A stretch of DNA of 64,000 nucleotides from Liolophura sinensis (Eukaryota > Mollusca > Polyplacophora > Chitonida > Chitonidae). Shown in pieces: positions 12,831-25,370 of this stretch (positions are counted from its first letter, which is position 1; each line of letters begins with the position of its first letter). Location of the stretch: NCBI RefSeq assembly GCF_032854445.1, contig NC_088302.1:2534023-2598022 (forward strand), read 5' to 3'. The notes under the pieces were generated by a model that had not been told where the DNA came from, did no database searches, and saw nothing but the letters and a program-made list of their open reading frames with translations. The position numbers were made by a program, and so were the translations under genes.

Positions 12831-14087
12831 ATTACTGTCGAGAAAAATCGCCCAATCTCATCACTGGCTTCCAGGAATGTTACCCCTGCAAGCGTTTCTA
12901 TTCGCAGAGTTGTGTGTGACGCCCCGACAGAACGTCATGCACATCTAAATTTCCTGTACAGTTCAATGATCTAATGGGAAAACTTAAACCCTTCATAACT
13001 GAGATTATTTTTGTATTACATAAAGTCAGCTAGTCGTTATCCTGGAGAATCTATGCGTCGAAACAAACACTCGTACACCCGCCGTCAACCAATAAGGACG
13101 TTCCAGGTCAATAACCACATAGCCAATTCCCCCAATGCGACGTACACCATCAAAGAACTGAGATAGTATGTAAAGTACGAAAATAGGACGTAATCAGGCG
13201 AAGAGAAGCCAATAGTTTTCAGTGATGTTGGAAAGAGGTAAGGTAGGTTCTAGGCGACTAATCAGCTTTCAAAGCGTGTACCATGTTGGCATACAAGTTG
13301 TCGATATCAAAATATGTATCTCACTTGCGCTTTGATTGCAGCTGTTCACATACCCAACGTAGCGATCTAGTTGAACACGATGAATATAACTCCTTAACCC
13401 CGGGTTAGGCGAATTAAACATAATGATGAAGCAGAGCGCCAGAGATTCTGGATAATCTCTCCGTATTTACTTACAAGAGAATTATACTCATTGTAAAACT
13501 TAAGAAACTTGGAGTCAAGGCGTTTGATGGAATAACCCTGACACACTAGTTTGACTCACTTTGGAAAGTTGAATGGGAGACCAGTAATAATCGCCATTTC
13601 TTCTTTCAGTAGAAATCATCTGTTTTTAATGGTTTTGTAAGTTTAGTTCCACGACGATATGATCTTTCGTTTTTTAGGCTGATATCGGGTGTTTTATCGT
13701 TAAATTGCCGCCTTTTCAAAATCAATAAGCATCCTCGTGTTAAGATGTGATATCTGTGATGTGGAAACTGAAAAGCATTATCCATACCCTCGATATCACG
13801 TTGCTAGAGCTCAGATGTATGTAAAACTTCATCACTTCGGCATTTTTCAGGTCAGTTTAAAAGCTATACTTTGTCATCGACAGAACAGAGGTTATGTGTT
13901 TACTGAGTTCACCAAGTTCTTACTGAGCTCAAGAAGATTTTCATTGTCTTTGTTCTTTTAGGTTAACCGCTATATAAAGTGGCTTCTTTTGTTGTATTAC
14001 AGTATGGCCTGCACAATCCCTGTTTGGGCATCGAAAACCCCAAATATTCAAATTCACTTACTCAGCATAAACAATATCACAATATTA
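12831..14087. other. Intergenic, nothing recognised
   Basis: No supportable gene. By comparison with composite copies B and C this belongs to the large insertion that splits copy A (about 4925-14088), but its origin is not recognisable. Confidence 0.35.
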
Positions 14088-15380
14088 AAGAGCTGTGAGA
14101 AGTATGACAATGTATATGAAATCTGAAGCACACCATACGCACACTGTCATGGGTTAGTCGCTGTAAACCGGGGCTGAGGAGGGTCATGTGGTTTAAGGAA
14201 GTCTTCATACACAGTACTTCTGTAACTGATAACATACGTCATTGATTCAGACAACAACAGTTCCATGATAGCGATGTGGACCATGTCTTCCGCATGTTAG
14301 AATATTTTGCCAAATATACACGTATTGACATTGTCAACATTGCGATACTATCAGACAAGGAGTACAGAATGCTGTGCATCGGTGGCGCCAGACAATCCTG
14401 AATATTGTTTTTCGATATTAATTGTGTACAGTTGTTATGTGCACGACTGCCGTTAGTTTCTAAATTTAGCTTGCCACGGTTTACATATGCTGAGTTCAGG
14501 GCTTGCTGTCTGCCTCTGCCTTAGAATGTTCCAGAATACCGTCAGTTCTGGGCCTGTTTGTTCACAACAAGTGTTCAAGAATTTTCTTATTCTAGAAAAT
14601 TCCACCAGTCTATATAAGACCTATGAAAGCAGGTCAAAGGAGGAAAAAGGAGAATTATTGAGAGTTTTGGATGCTTTCGCTGTGTATTACTTTAGTAGGC
14701 CTTTTGTGCTGAATTTTGGTGTCTTTATAGCCTCTGGCTTTGTTATATCCTTGTTCAGTATGAACTTGTATATTTAATTCGTGCTCTTGTGTACTTATGC
14801 TTATTAGTACACGGACCCTTTCTGTGGAATTTTGAGTATATTTCGTCATACACTCAGTTATACTGTGGATTTTCCCTCTTATTTGTGCATTTATGCCTGT
14901 ATGGTTTTCCGCATTGTGGAATATATGCGTTTGTTTGCACTTGACACCGTTGTACATGTAAGTACTTTAGTATTTGTATAGATACTGCTTTCCGTTCTTG
15001 TTAAACTTTAGTATTTGTTATCTGTCTTGTTATCTGTTCTTGTTATATCTAATAAATTGTTGTAAAATAAAATCTGCTGGTTTTGGTTACTTTTTGAGCG
15101 GCTAAACTGTCGTGTATTTCCAACAAGCCATCTCTTTATAATACAGACAGTTTGGGTGGTAACAACAGTGAATATCACTCAGTGTGTTAATAATTCTTTT
15201 ATACACCGTGTTATGTAATGATACACGAGAATTGTAACACACATCGTTAAATGTAATGATACACGAGAAATGTAACACTCATCGTGAAATGTAATAACAA
15301 AAGTCCGTGTAATATAATACAAGCGTGTGTGTTCGCTTACAGACACACGGACTAGTGATTGTAAGTTAAATGTGATGACA
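14088..15380. repeat. Composite dispersed repeat, copy A, right part
   Basis: Homology to copies B and C resumes at GCTGTGAGAAGTATGACAAT. A roughly 300-bp block containing GTAAACCGGGGCTGAGGAGG and CATGTGGTTTAAGGAAGTCT is nearly identical at 14092-14400, 21010-21340 and 24150-24440. Farther on (15197-15310) lies ACACCGTGTTATGTAATGAT with ACACGAGAA, matching the inverted-repeat ends seen in copies B and C. The segment 14430-15150 has no counterpart in B or C and may be another insertion. Confidence 0.6.
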
Positions 15381-15844
15381 ACACAGCATTTTGGGTAGTT
15401 CTAGATCTGTGACGTCTAATAAACTGCAAATAATATCACTGCAGTTTTTTCTGATTAAATCATGGTTCTGGAGAGAAACACATATAGATACATAGATACA
15501 CAGAGTATAATTGAGTTGAAGAGTAAAAGTGACGGCGGGTAAAAGAGTTAAAATTCATAGTTTAAATGTTCCCATATAAAAAAAAACTATCCAATATATT
15601 AAAAAAACGTATATATAGGGGTAAATATAATTAAAACATAACTATGTATACCTAATGAATAGCATGTATGTCTTAATAATAATATCTTTCGTCACTGACT
15701 ACAAGAATGTCGTTGTTTCATAGGATAAAATTAAAATCGATGGCAACAGGTTAAGAAATTGGCAACTGCTTGAAATACCTTATTGTGGTTGTTGATGGGA
15801 CATAAAATGAATCTTGTATTCAACCTCAAAATATCAAGGGCGAG
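15381..15844. other. AT-rich intergenic, nothing recognised
   Basis: Contains short A-rich and TA-rich tracts only. Confidence 0.4.
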
Positions 15845-18560
15845 TTATTCTCTGTAAAATAAATTTCTAGCATAAGTATGACGGTGACAATGAAAAAGCA
15901 ATTGGTCAATGCTATCCCCCACATTGCATTCCTGACAGAAGCCTGCATCATGGAGGGCAAAACGAAATAAATATAAAAAGTTGTATATGACGAGTCTCAT
16001 CATGGCAGCAACGTAAAGAAAGATTATAACTGGGGAACACGGATGAATTATGTGTACAGAACATTTTATCCTTTTCAGAGTTGGCACAGTCTCGTACCCA
16101 GATATTAATAAACTTAGGGGTAATAAATCTACGACAATGAGATAAAGATAACGGAACATGAATAGAAATGTCAGGATATGAGAGTGCCTGTTTGGCTAAA
16201 CTGTCGGCCAACGCATTGCCAGGTTCGCCGACGTGAGCCAGTACCCACTCGAACGATATTGAAATACCATTAAAATGATGAATGATAAATGTAATAGCTG
16301 GTAGACAGTTTTAGAAGATGTTAGAAGATGAAGTATAGCTGGTGATGATCTGCAAAGAGGATAACAAATCTGTATAAATAACAGCTCGTGCCGGTTTCAA
16401 ATCTAAAAGAAAATTTAAAGCACATATAATGGCAGTTAGTTCTGTTGTAAAGATTGAAATTAAATTAGCTAATCTAAACGATTTGTTATACTTTAACTCC
16501 AGTATGGTGAAGGATGCACCCAATAATCTGGTATCGGGGCATTTTGAAGCGTCTGTAAATAAGTAAGAATACTGTGACCAATTACAATGAATATGATCCA
16601 TGGCACATAAAAGACTCGTCACATGTTTGAATTGTCACATCTTTGAGTGTAGTTCCGTGGATATAGCGGGTGGGCATAAAAAATGGGCCGTACTTTGACA
16701 CTCAATATCTCCGTAACTCTATCACGACAGCTTCTAAAAATTTACACACTCAAAAGCCATTATGTTCTAAGTATACAGACCAAATTTCAATTTCACCCTT
16801 TAAGATTTGTGTTGATGGGACCAAAATCAAAACAGAGTCAAAAACGCATGTTCCGGACATTTCAAAATGCTGTTCTACCTTGTTTTACTTGAAAAGGTGA
16901 TCATTTGGACCTCCATCTTCTCGGTAAACGGCGCGGGAACGTTTTTTCCATGAACTGAATGAGTCCCGAATCTCCTTAAGAGTAATTTTTTCCAGCAGTC
17001 CTTGTTGTGTGCTTTTAGTTCATCCGCAGTGATGCAATGTGGGTCACCGGAACGTGCGTTTTTGAGGCTATGTTTTCATTTTAACCCTGTGTACAGATTA
17101 CTCAATCTATGACATTAAAGACTGACCAGTATATTAACACAATAATGATATTTGAATGTCTAAAGTTTGAAAGGGTTTGAATAAAGGATATTGGAGCAAT
17201 GGAGCATCAAAGTACGGCCCATTGTTTATGCCCACCCGAAATATGGTATGTGCATCTTCCACGGGGAGAAATGAACTAAAATAAAAGTACAGGAGATAAC
17301 TAAAACTTTAAATCATAACACTGCAATAAAGAAGAAATTTGTTTGGATCTTAAACTGAAGTGTGCTGCGTGAAAGTTTTGTAGATCATATTAACAATCAT
17401 AAAATGAAGGTTGAAGAACAGCAGAGGCAGAGTTATTAAAAGGCGACTTAAGGATGAGAGAGAATCTAAGAATGCGCTGACGCCGACAGATGTACAAGGG
17501 GCACACCTTACAGAAAACCTGCATAACGATTAGTGGCGTCGGTCGTATACCCCCGTTACAAATCAGCAGTGCAGCCCAATGAATCGAATCCAACCCACCC
17601 GTAAGTGTCTTACAAGCAGAGTCATGAGCTTCGCAGCAATAATCAAGCCGACAACGAATTAAGAAACGCTATAACAGAAGGCATTGTCTATGTACCCCCT
17701 AGGATTTGCCAGATACACTTCTCGTGATATTTAATACTTTATAAAAGTTATCATTTATTTGTTCTATGTGGGCATTCCAAGTTAAATGTTAATCGAGTAT
17801 TACCCCAAGGTACCGGAATGATTTTGATATTTTAATGTGCAACTTATTAAGTTTGACAACCACATGTTTAACAGATTTTTTTGTAAAAATAACACCTTCA
17901 GTCCGAGCAGATGAAAAGTTAAACCCCCATTTATGACTCCATTCCATGATGACATTTATTCCTTGCTGAATATATCTCCTTCAAACATTGATATTTCGAA
18001 AACAAATCCACAAAACATTATCATCAGCAAACATTGAACGTTTAAGGCTAGAAGGGATAGTTTTTGGGAGATCATTAACAGCTATATTAAGAAGATTGGG
18101 TGACAAAACACTCCCCTGTGCCACCTGGTTCTCTACAGGGCGGAAATGAGAGAAATGCCGACCGGCACGAACTTGAATAAAACGATTATTTTACCACTTA
18201 TACCAATATTCTTCATTTTCTTCAACACACGCCTCCTCCAGACCATATCGTATGCCTTTTCAATGAATGTAAAAAAAAAACAAGCAAATAATATTTTTTA
18301 GCTAAAAAACAAGTACAAATATCGGTGTCGAGTGTTATCACATGTTATCACAGTACATTCACTCTGCACAGCAGTGTGAACATAACCTTTACTTCAGAAA
18401 TACATCAAACGGCAATTAATCATTCTTTCCATAGTTTTACATTAGAGCTATCGACCGATATGAAGATGGGATGGAATTGTCTTTTTCAGTCTTAGGAACC
18501 GGAATGATTACATCTGTCTTCCAGGTGGACGGTAACTTCATGTTTAATTAACCATACAGT
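15845..18560 (-). mobile_element. Jockey/I-like non-LTR retrotransposon relic (RT, RNase H, C-terminal Cys-His)
   Basis: Read on the minus strand from 18560 down, the blocks come in the order expected of an ORF2. First is the RT N-terminal palm (LPSTWKTDVIIPVPK, then YRSIAL), then KAYDMVW near 18240, then VAQGSVLSPNLLNIAVNDLP. The RT catalytic block FADDNVLW follows near 18040, and thumb-like sequence at 17390-17593. RNase H comes next with LFTDASK and TTELTAI (16311-16622) and ADSLAKQAL (about 16200). A terminal FCQECNVGD ... LLFHCHRHT Cys-His motif lies near 15845-15945. Stops and frameshifts occur throughout and a mariner-like element is inserted between RT and RNase H. It is an old, dead copy. 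Confidence 0.8.
16667..17238 (-). mobile_element. Mariner/Tc1-like DNA transposon relic with terminal inverted repeats
   Basis: CGGGTGGGCATAAA-AATGGG at 16667 is mirrored at 17238 (about 30-bp inverted repeats, extended by CCGTACTTTGA, one or two mismatches), bounding 572 bp. On the minus strand around 16905-17000 a fragment reads ITLKEIRDSFSSWKKRSRAV followed by YREDGG. This resembles the C-terminal end of mariner-family transposases. The element is an internal-deletion derivative that keeps its ends and the last part of the transposase. It is nested in the retrotransposon relic at 15845-18560. Confidence 0.75.
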
Positions 18561-19168
18561 ATTACACAACAAAAGTTAAGTGTTAAGACAGCGGTCAGGT
18601 AAGTTTCTAATTGTTGAATACGTAACACCGACTTCTCCAGGGGAAGAATCCGTAGGCGAAGATAGAGCATGAGATGAGAAAAGAGCAGCCAGGACAGTGC
18701 AGGAGGTTACAGAAAGGCTCTTCTTAGTTTCTCATCATCCAGAAATTCTGCCACGTGTGACAATAACGTGTAATATTCCTGAAGAGATCTGATGTAGGCT
18801 ATCTGTTACCTCCACGATAATTGCTAGCTCATGTTGTACTCGGGCTAGACCCGCTACCCGTGGCATTTTGACGTGCCGCCTGTCGGCTGCTCAATCCGAT
18901 CGAGGCCTGACCACCAAGCAGCGAGTAAATAAAGTATTATGCAGGACGCTTCACGCGAATCTGATAAATAAATACAGTCGTGCTCCGTGACGACAGCCTG
19001 TTGTTATTTAAATAATCACTGTTGTCCATGGCGTGGCAACCAGCTTCGGTGCATTGAGCCGCTACCTTAGGAAGTACACATCACGGACTCCAATCGCAAG
19101 CATATGACATCTTGGAAGCATTGCTAGATTTTCAGGTGTTATTTGCACATCTCTTTAAGACGATAATC
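18561..19168. other. Intergenic, nothing recognised
   Basis: No ORF or repeat could be assigned. The part nearest 18560 may still be unrecognised retrotransposon. Confidence 0.35.
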
Positions 19169-19714
19169 GCTTACCGCATTTCTTCAGATTTCTACATCGC
19201 TGTTAGTTAGACCAAATTTATCTTTCTGCCTGCGTAATCTTACTTTGAAGTACATAACTTCAAATTTTTGAATGATGAAGAATCTTACTTGATGCGTGAG
19301 TCGTTAGTCATATTGACTCGGCCTTTCATTTAACGGGACAGTTCACCGGCCATTGTAAAGCTTAACAAACGTTGCTCTTTCTAGTATCACTTATACACTC
19401 GTGCAAACAAATATCTACAAGGCTGGCTCTGTGTAATACATCACCGAAATAGATGCACAAACAAATGTCTACACTAATCGGTGTGTCTTAAGTACAGCAA
19501 TAATACACACGTGTTAAGCAAACAATTATCTAAACGTCCGGCTCTGTATAATTTATTACCGATACAAACAGACTGTGTCTAGTAAAGCACTAATACACTA
19601 ATAGGCCTAAACAAAAATATCTTCACGCCTCGCTGTGTTGAGTACAGGCAAATGTCTACACACTTCGCTGTGTCTAGTACAACAATGATACACACATACA
19701 GACAAATGTCTACA

Positions 19715-20060
19715 GAGTGAGTGAGTGCTTGGGGTTTAACGTCGTACTCAACAATTTTTCAGTCATATGACGACGAAGGAATCATTAGGGTGCATGCACG
19801 TGTAATGTGCCTCCTTGTTGCAGGACGGATTTCCACCGCTCTTTTATTTAGTGCTGCATCACTGAGACGACTTACCGAAGGCAAGTAAGCCGCCCCGCCC
19901 GAGCCATTATACTGATACGGGTCAACCAGTCGTTGCACTATCCCCTTCATGCTGAACGCCAAGCGAGGAAGTTACAACTTCCTCTTTTAAAGTCTTAGGT
20001 GTGACTCGACCAAGGATTGATCCTGGATCTACCGGTCCCGAAGCGGACGCTCTACCAACT
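19715..20060 (-). mobile_element. tRNA-derived SINE, family 2, with 14-bp target duplication
   Basis: Full-length minus-strand copy. Its head (right side) has the A-box-like AGTTGGTAGAGCGTCCGCTT and B-box-like AGGATCAATCC. The body contains GAGGAAGTTGTAACTTCCTC and the 3' domain GTCGTCATATGACTGAAAAA, TTGTTGAGTACGACG and the GCACTCACTCACTC tail. It is flanked by perfect 14-bp duplications GACAAATGTCTACA (19701-19714 and 20061-20074), showing it inserted into the composite repeat's tandem array. Confidence 0.92.
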
Positions 20061-21390
20061 GACAAATGTCTACACGCCTCGGTATGTCTAGTGCAGCAAC
20101 TATACACACGACGACCTACAGACAATTGTCTATACGCCTCGCTGTGTCCAATGCACCACTGATAGGTCCATAACCCATATCGCAGCGTTGGTAAGTTTAC
20201 TGTGTATGTGTATATATTGCACCTGAATACGTCTACCTGATTGCTGACCAGCAGTAAACACCAGTTTAATTTATGGTGCTCATTTCAATGAAACTTTTAG
20301 AATCAATAGATTTATTTACTATCCGGGGAAATATGTATTAGATTAGGTCATTTTCCTGACATATTTGGAAGACGTCGATTAACCAGGTGGCATCTGGTCT
20401 GAGTTGAAACAACAGCCACTTAACTTAGAAAAAAAGAAACCAGTTCAACCAGGCTACGAACAGAGCTCGTTAGATCCAACTTGACAGGCTTTCTTCAACT
20501 AGATAGGCTTTCCTCAGCTTGATAGGCTTCTCCATCCACTTAATTGCACAGCTGAGCTTTGGAAGTGATAAACTGATTTTTTTATATATAAAACACTGCG
20601 CACGCAGCCTTATTTCACGAAAATGGTAAACGCAGAAATAAGATGAATTTCAACCAATGTCATTATTTGTAAGTAATTTTACCCTGTTCTCATTGCCGTT
20701 TTACCCTATTCCCAATAATCTTCTAAACTAAAAATTCACATTTAGATTAATTGAACAAACTGATTTTCATAGCGTTTGACGAGAATGTCATGAATTTAAT
20801 TCACATCACATCCATTAAGAAGTAGTCAGAACGATAAACAATTACAATATAACATACAAGATGTAAAAAGGTCACTGATGCAGATAGTTTCAACAACAGG
20901 TGCGTAAAGGAATAAAATTATAATACCGACATATACCAAATATTTGTCCATTTTTTAATATGAATAATTCTCCCTTGATTTACATAAGACTTATCACAAA
21001 ATATATCAGCTGTGAGAAGAATGACAATGTTTATGAAATCTGAAGCACACCATACGCACACTGTCATTGATTAGTCGCTGTAAACCGGGGCTGAGGAGGG
21101 TCATGTGGTTTAAAGAAGTCTTCATAGACAGTACTTCTGTAACTGATAACATACGTCATTGATTCAGACAACAACAGTTCCATGATAGCTATGTGGACCA
21201 TGCCGCCCGCATATGCTTAGTGTTAGTCAGAATATTTTGCCAAGTATACACGTATTGACATTGTCAAAATTGTGATACTATCAGACAAGGAGTACAGAAA
21301 GCCATGCATAGGTGAACATAATCCTGAATATTGTTTCTCGATAATAATGTTGTAAAAAGAATGTCACTTAGTTTTTTTAATAATTCTGTT

Positions 21391-21900
21391 TTTTACACCA
21401 TGTTATTGGGATTGGTAAACACCGTATGTAATTGTGTCAGCCACGTGACCGGGATGCAACAAAAAATACCCCCAGTGAAGTAACCATAAAGTATTGTTCA
21501 AAGCCACTGCTTATGTGCGCAAATCTGTACATTCCTATGTCCAAAAGACACTAACTGAATGTGTAGCATTTTTAGTCGAGTGTTCGAAATAACAATTTTT
21601 AAGATTCTCTGGAGCACTTATGCTGTCAGGTATGCGTTACAGAAACACGTAATGTTTTTTTTTTTAAATCACCCGTTTGAAAGTAATACTTACCTTAGCA
21701 TTTCAAGGGAATTACAAGATTCCAGTAATATAGTAATACAAGAATTACAGTGGAAATGTTTATCACAAAACTCAGAGATTGCCCTTAATACATCACACAG
21801 CAATGCTTTTACGTTACACGCTGATATTACATTACGCTGAAAATTATTCTTACGTTACACGATGTTACCTTACTCGTGTATTAATGCATGACACGGTGTA
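21391..21900. mobile_element. Inverted-repeat-bounded (MITE-like) segment in copy B
   Basis: The left end reads TTTACACCATGTTAT. The right end (21852-21900) is CGTTACACGATGTTACC ... CTCGTGTATTAATGC and ACACGGTGTA. The right end's reverse complement matches the equivalent left ends of copies A (15205) and C (24491) over about 45 bp. No coding sequence was seen. It is likely a non-autonomous element that forms the distal module of the composite repeat. Confidence 0.5.
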
Positions 21901-21962
21901 TCAAATCCTGGAGAAAATGTGGGTCTATCATTCTGATTCTGTAAATCTCTAATTTGATTTCA

Positions 21963-22252
21963 CCGGCCCCGATGACTGAGATCGACACAAGGTCAATGCT
22001 GGGTCCGGTCATACCTAAGACCTCAGCGGAGGAAGTTGTGGCTTCTTCGCTTGGCGTTCGGCATTAAGGGGAAGTGCAACGACTGGTTGACCCTGGTCAG
22101 TATAATGGCCCAGGCAGGGCGCCTTACTTGGCTTCGGTAAGTCGTCTCAGTGAAGCAGCATTAGATAAAAGAGCGGTGGAAATCCGTCCTGCAACAAGGA
22201 GGTACATTGCATGGACTATAATCACTACTTCGTCGTTATATGACTGAAAAAT
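21963..22252 (+). mobile_element. tRNA-derived SINE, family 2, diverged copy
   Basis: Matches the copy at 38693 through GAGGAAGTTGTGGCTTCTTC, GACTGGTTGACCC, CAGTATAATGG, GGTAAGTCGTCTCAGTGAAG, AGAGCGGTGGAAATCCG and TATGACTGAAAAATTGTT. The head is poorly conserved and the terminal GTACGACG tail is missing. No clear target duplication was found. It separates composite copies B and C. Confidence 0.8.
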
Positions 22253-22329
22253 TGTTAACGCCAGAAGTAACAAATAGCGTCCTTGTGTCTAGTACAGTGC
22301 GGATACACAAATACAGGCAAATTTTTGCA

Positions 22330-22580
22330 CGCTTCCGCGTGTCCAGTACAACACTGATGCACACATACAGACAAATGTCTACACTCCCTCTTGTGTCTAA
22401 TTCACCAATGTGCAGGTAAATGTCTACACGCCTCCCTGTGTCTACTACAACACTGAAACACACATACAGACAAATGTCTACACTCCCTCTTGTGTCTAAT
22501 TCACCAATGTGCAGGCAAATGTCTACACGCCTCTCTGTGTCTACTACAACACTGAAACACACATACAGACAAATGCCTAT
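22330..22580. repeat. Tandem repeat, about 119-bp unit, inside copy C
   Basis: The block CACACATACAGACAAATGTC ... ACTCCCTCTTGTGTCTAATT ... ACCAATGTGCAGG is repeated twice almost identically (about 22350-22470 and 22468-22590). This is a local expansion of the GACAAATGTCTACACGCCTC motif. Short ORFs on both strands here reflect the periodicity. Confidence 0.7.
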
Positions 22581-24490
22581 ACGCCTCCCTGTGTCTAATT
22601 TAACAATGTACAGACCAAATGTCTACACGCCTCTGTGCGCCTGGTATAGCACTTGTGCCCACATGAAGTACTCATACGCATGTACAGACAAATGCCTTTT
22701 ACCCATCCCTGTGTTTTAAACAGCGATGTCCAGACAATGTACGCCTCCCTGTGTCCAGTACAGCAATATACTTACAATTGTCTGTACGCCACCATGATTT
22801 CCAGTTACATACTAACTTTGACAATTCACTCGCAACCTTTGGTTAACACATTGTTTAGAAATGGTTTTAAAAATTCTGTCGTAATCACACCCTAGATGAG
22901 TCGATAACCCATAAGACAGCCTTGGTAGTTAGCGTGTAATGTGCAAATATTTCACCTGAATACGTCTACCTGATTGATAATCAGAAGGGCTGGTTAACGC
23001 CAGCGGCATATGGTGCTCATTTAAACAAAGTTTTCAGAATGAATAGACTCACTTACAATCCGGATGACGTATATATCAGATCAGGTGATTTTCCTGACAT
23101 GAGAGACGTCGATGAGCCAGATGGCACTAGGCCAGAGTTGAAACTGCTGTCATTTAGCTAAGCAGGAACAACCAATTCAAGCAGACTACATATCGAACTG
23201 GGACAGTTAAGGTTAATCTGTCAGCAATAGATCTAACTTGATAGGCTTTCTTTCATTCACATTTCAATTAATTGTTTTTTAATCACACAGCTGGGCTTTG
23301 AAACTGATAATACTGATTTTTCCTATATAGAACATTGCGCAATAGATCTTATTTCCTGATAACGGTAATCGCGGAAATTAAGTTGAATTCGGATCCATGT
23401 CCTTATTGCCGTTCTACCTTATTCTCATTTGCTTCCTCTATTTTGAACAGTCTCCCTACGAATTCACATTTAGATTGGAATAAATTAATGTGGATACACA
23501 AACATTAACATCAAGTTATTTCCATAGCTCTTGACGAGATTTATCGGCAAACCGCTGTGAATAGCGCGCCAAAGTCTGTGAATAGTACGCCATACACTCG
23601 CCGGTATATTAACTCTTTGTGACAGTTAACAAATGGGTATATATAAATGGAAATTGTATTATTTTGCTTTAATATGGAACTAAAGCAGCTGGACTGCGAC
23701 CGATAAAAGTTGTCATTAATTCTCTTTTAGCATAAGCTAGTGAAGCTGATGATAATGATGTATGTAATGTGAGTGTCAGTTACGGTTGAGGGATAATTTT
23801 AGATGTGTACAAAGAGATATTATCGACGCTGCAAGTCCATGGTGCAGACATTCCCTATCCCCAATAAACAGATAATCACAATGCAAACATGCAAAAGCTA
23901 TTTATTTTTCACGTTAATAATCACATCCATTAAGAAGTAGTCAGAACGATAAAGCTGTTCAGCCACATTGTAAACAATTACAATATAACATACAAGATGT
24001 AAAAAGTCACTGTATACAGATAGTTTCAACAACAGGTGCGGAAAGAAATTGGAATTTGAATACCAACATATTCCAAACATTTGTCCATTTCATAATATGA
24101 GTACTTCTCCCTTGATTAACATAAGACTTATCTCAGAACATACAACTGTGAGAAGTATGACAATGTTTATGAAATCTGAAGCACACCATACGCACACTGT
24201 CATGGGTTAGTCGCTGTAAACCGGGGCTGAGGAGGGTCATGTGGTTTAAGGAAGTCTTCATAGACAGTACTTCTGTAACTGATAACATACGCGATTGATT
24301 TAGATAGCGATGTGGACCATGTCTTCCGCATATGTTTAGTATTAGTGAGAATATTTTGCCAAATATACACGTATTGACATTGTCAGCACTGCGATACTAT
24401 CAGACAAGGAGTACAGAATGCTATGCATCAGGGGCACCAGGTAATCTTGAATTTTGCTTCAAGTCACTCAGTGTTCGAGTAATTCTGTTG

Positions 24491-25310
24491 TACACAGTGT
24501 TATGTAACGGTACACACGAGAAATGTAACATACATCGTGTTATGTAATGATACACGAGAAATGTAACATACATCGTGTTATGTGATGATACACCAAAAAT
24601 GTAACATATATCGTGTTATGTAACGGTATATACGAGAAATGTAACATACATCGTGTTATGTAAGGGTATACACGAGAAATGCAACATATATCGTGTTATG
24701 TGATGATACTCGAGAAATGTAACATATATCGTAAAATGTTTTGATACACGAGAAATGTAACATACATCGTGTTATGTAATGATACACGATAAATTTAACA
24801 GGCATCGTGAAATGTAATAACAAAAGTCCGTGTAATACTAGCGTGTTTGTAGCGTACAGACAGACGGATTGGTAAACACTGAAGGTAATTATGTCAGTCA
24901 CGTGACGGGGCTGTAAGAAAAAGACCCTCACTGATAACCATAAAGTATTGTTCAAAGCCACTGCTTATGTGTGCACATCTGTACATTCCAATGCCCAAAA
25001 GCAACTAACCGAACGAGTGGCATTTTCAATCGAGTGTTCGAAATAACATATTTTTAGATTCTCCGAAGCACTTGTATAAACACATTTGAGGAATGCGTTT
25101 CATTAACACGTAATGTTTTCTAAAATCACCCGTTTGAAAAGAAAAGAACCACATTAGCCGGAAATGTTTATCATGAAACTCAGAGATTGTCTTAAATACA
25201 TTACACAACAATGCTTTTACGTTACACGCTGATATTACATTACGCTGAAAATCATTCTAACGTTACACGATGTTGCATTACTTGTGTACTAATATATGAC
25301 ACAGAGTGAA
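24491..25310. mobile_element. Inverted-repeat-bounded segment with internal 38-bp array, copy C
   Basis: The left end ACACAGTGTTATGTAACG-TACACACGAG pairs with the right end at 25261-25310 (CGTTACACGATGTTGCATTA ... ATGACACAGAGT), by comparison with copies A and B. Between about 24510 and 24800 the motif CGAGAAATGTAACATACATC plus GTGTTATGTAATGATACA is repeated about eight times at a 38-bp period (for example CGAG at 24517 and 24555). Copies A and B have fewer units. Confidence 0.55.
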
Positions 25311-25370
25311 AAATCCTAAAGGAAATGTATCATTCTGATGCTGTGAATCTCTAATTTCATTTTAAAGACA

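Larger units (their letters stand above)
19169..21962. repeat. Composite dispersed repeat, copy B
   Basis: Starts with ACCGCATTTCTTCAGATTTC as in copy A (2356). It continues through TGTCTACACGCCTC-type arrays (19400-20165, interrupted by a SINE), the CATTTCAATGAAACTTTTAG module and the GTAAACCGGGGCTGAGGAGG block. It ends with an element bounded by inverted repeats (about 21391-21900). In this copy the modules that are about 9 kb apart in copy A are contiguous. Immediately followed by a SINE and copy C. Confidence 0.6.
22265..25370. repeat. Composite dispersed repeat, copy C
   Basis: Module order equals copy B: TGTCTACACGCCTC-type arrays (22265-22790), the CATAAGACAGCCTTGG / TGGTGCTCATTT module from 22890, then the GTAAACCGGGGCTGAGGAGG block (24200). 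Last is an inverted-repeat-bounded segment (24491-25310) carrying an internal 38-bp tandem array. The similarity of B and C and their adjacency suggest a tandem duplication of about 3 kb. Confidence 0.6.
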
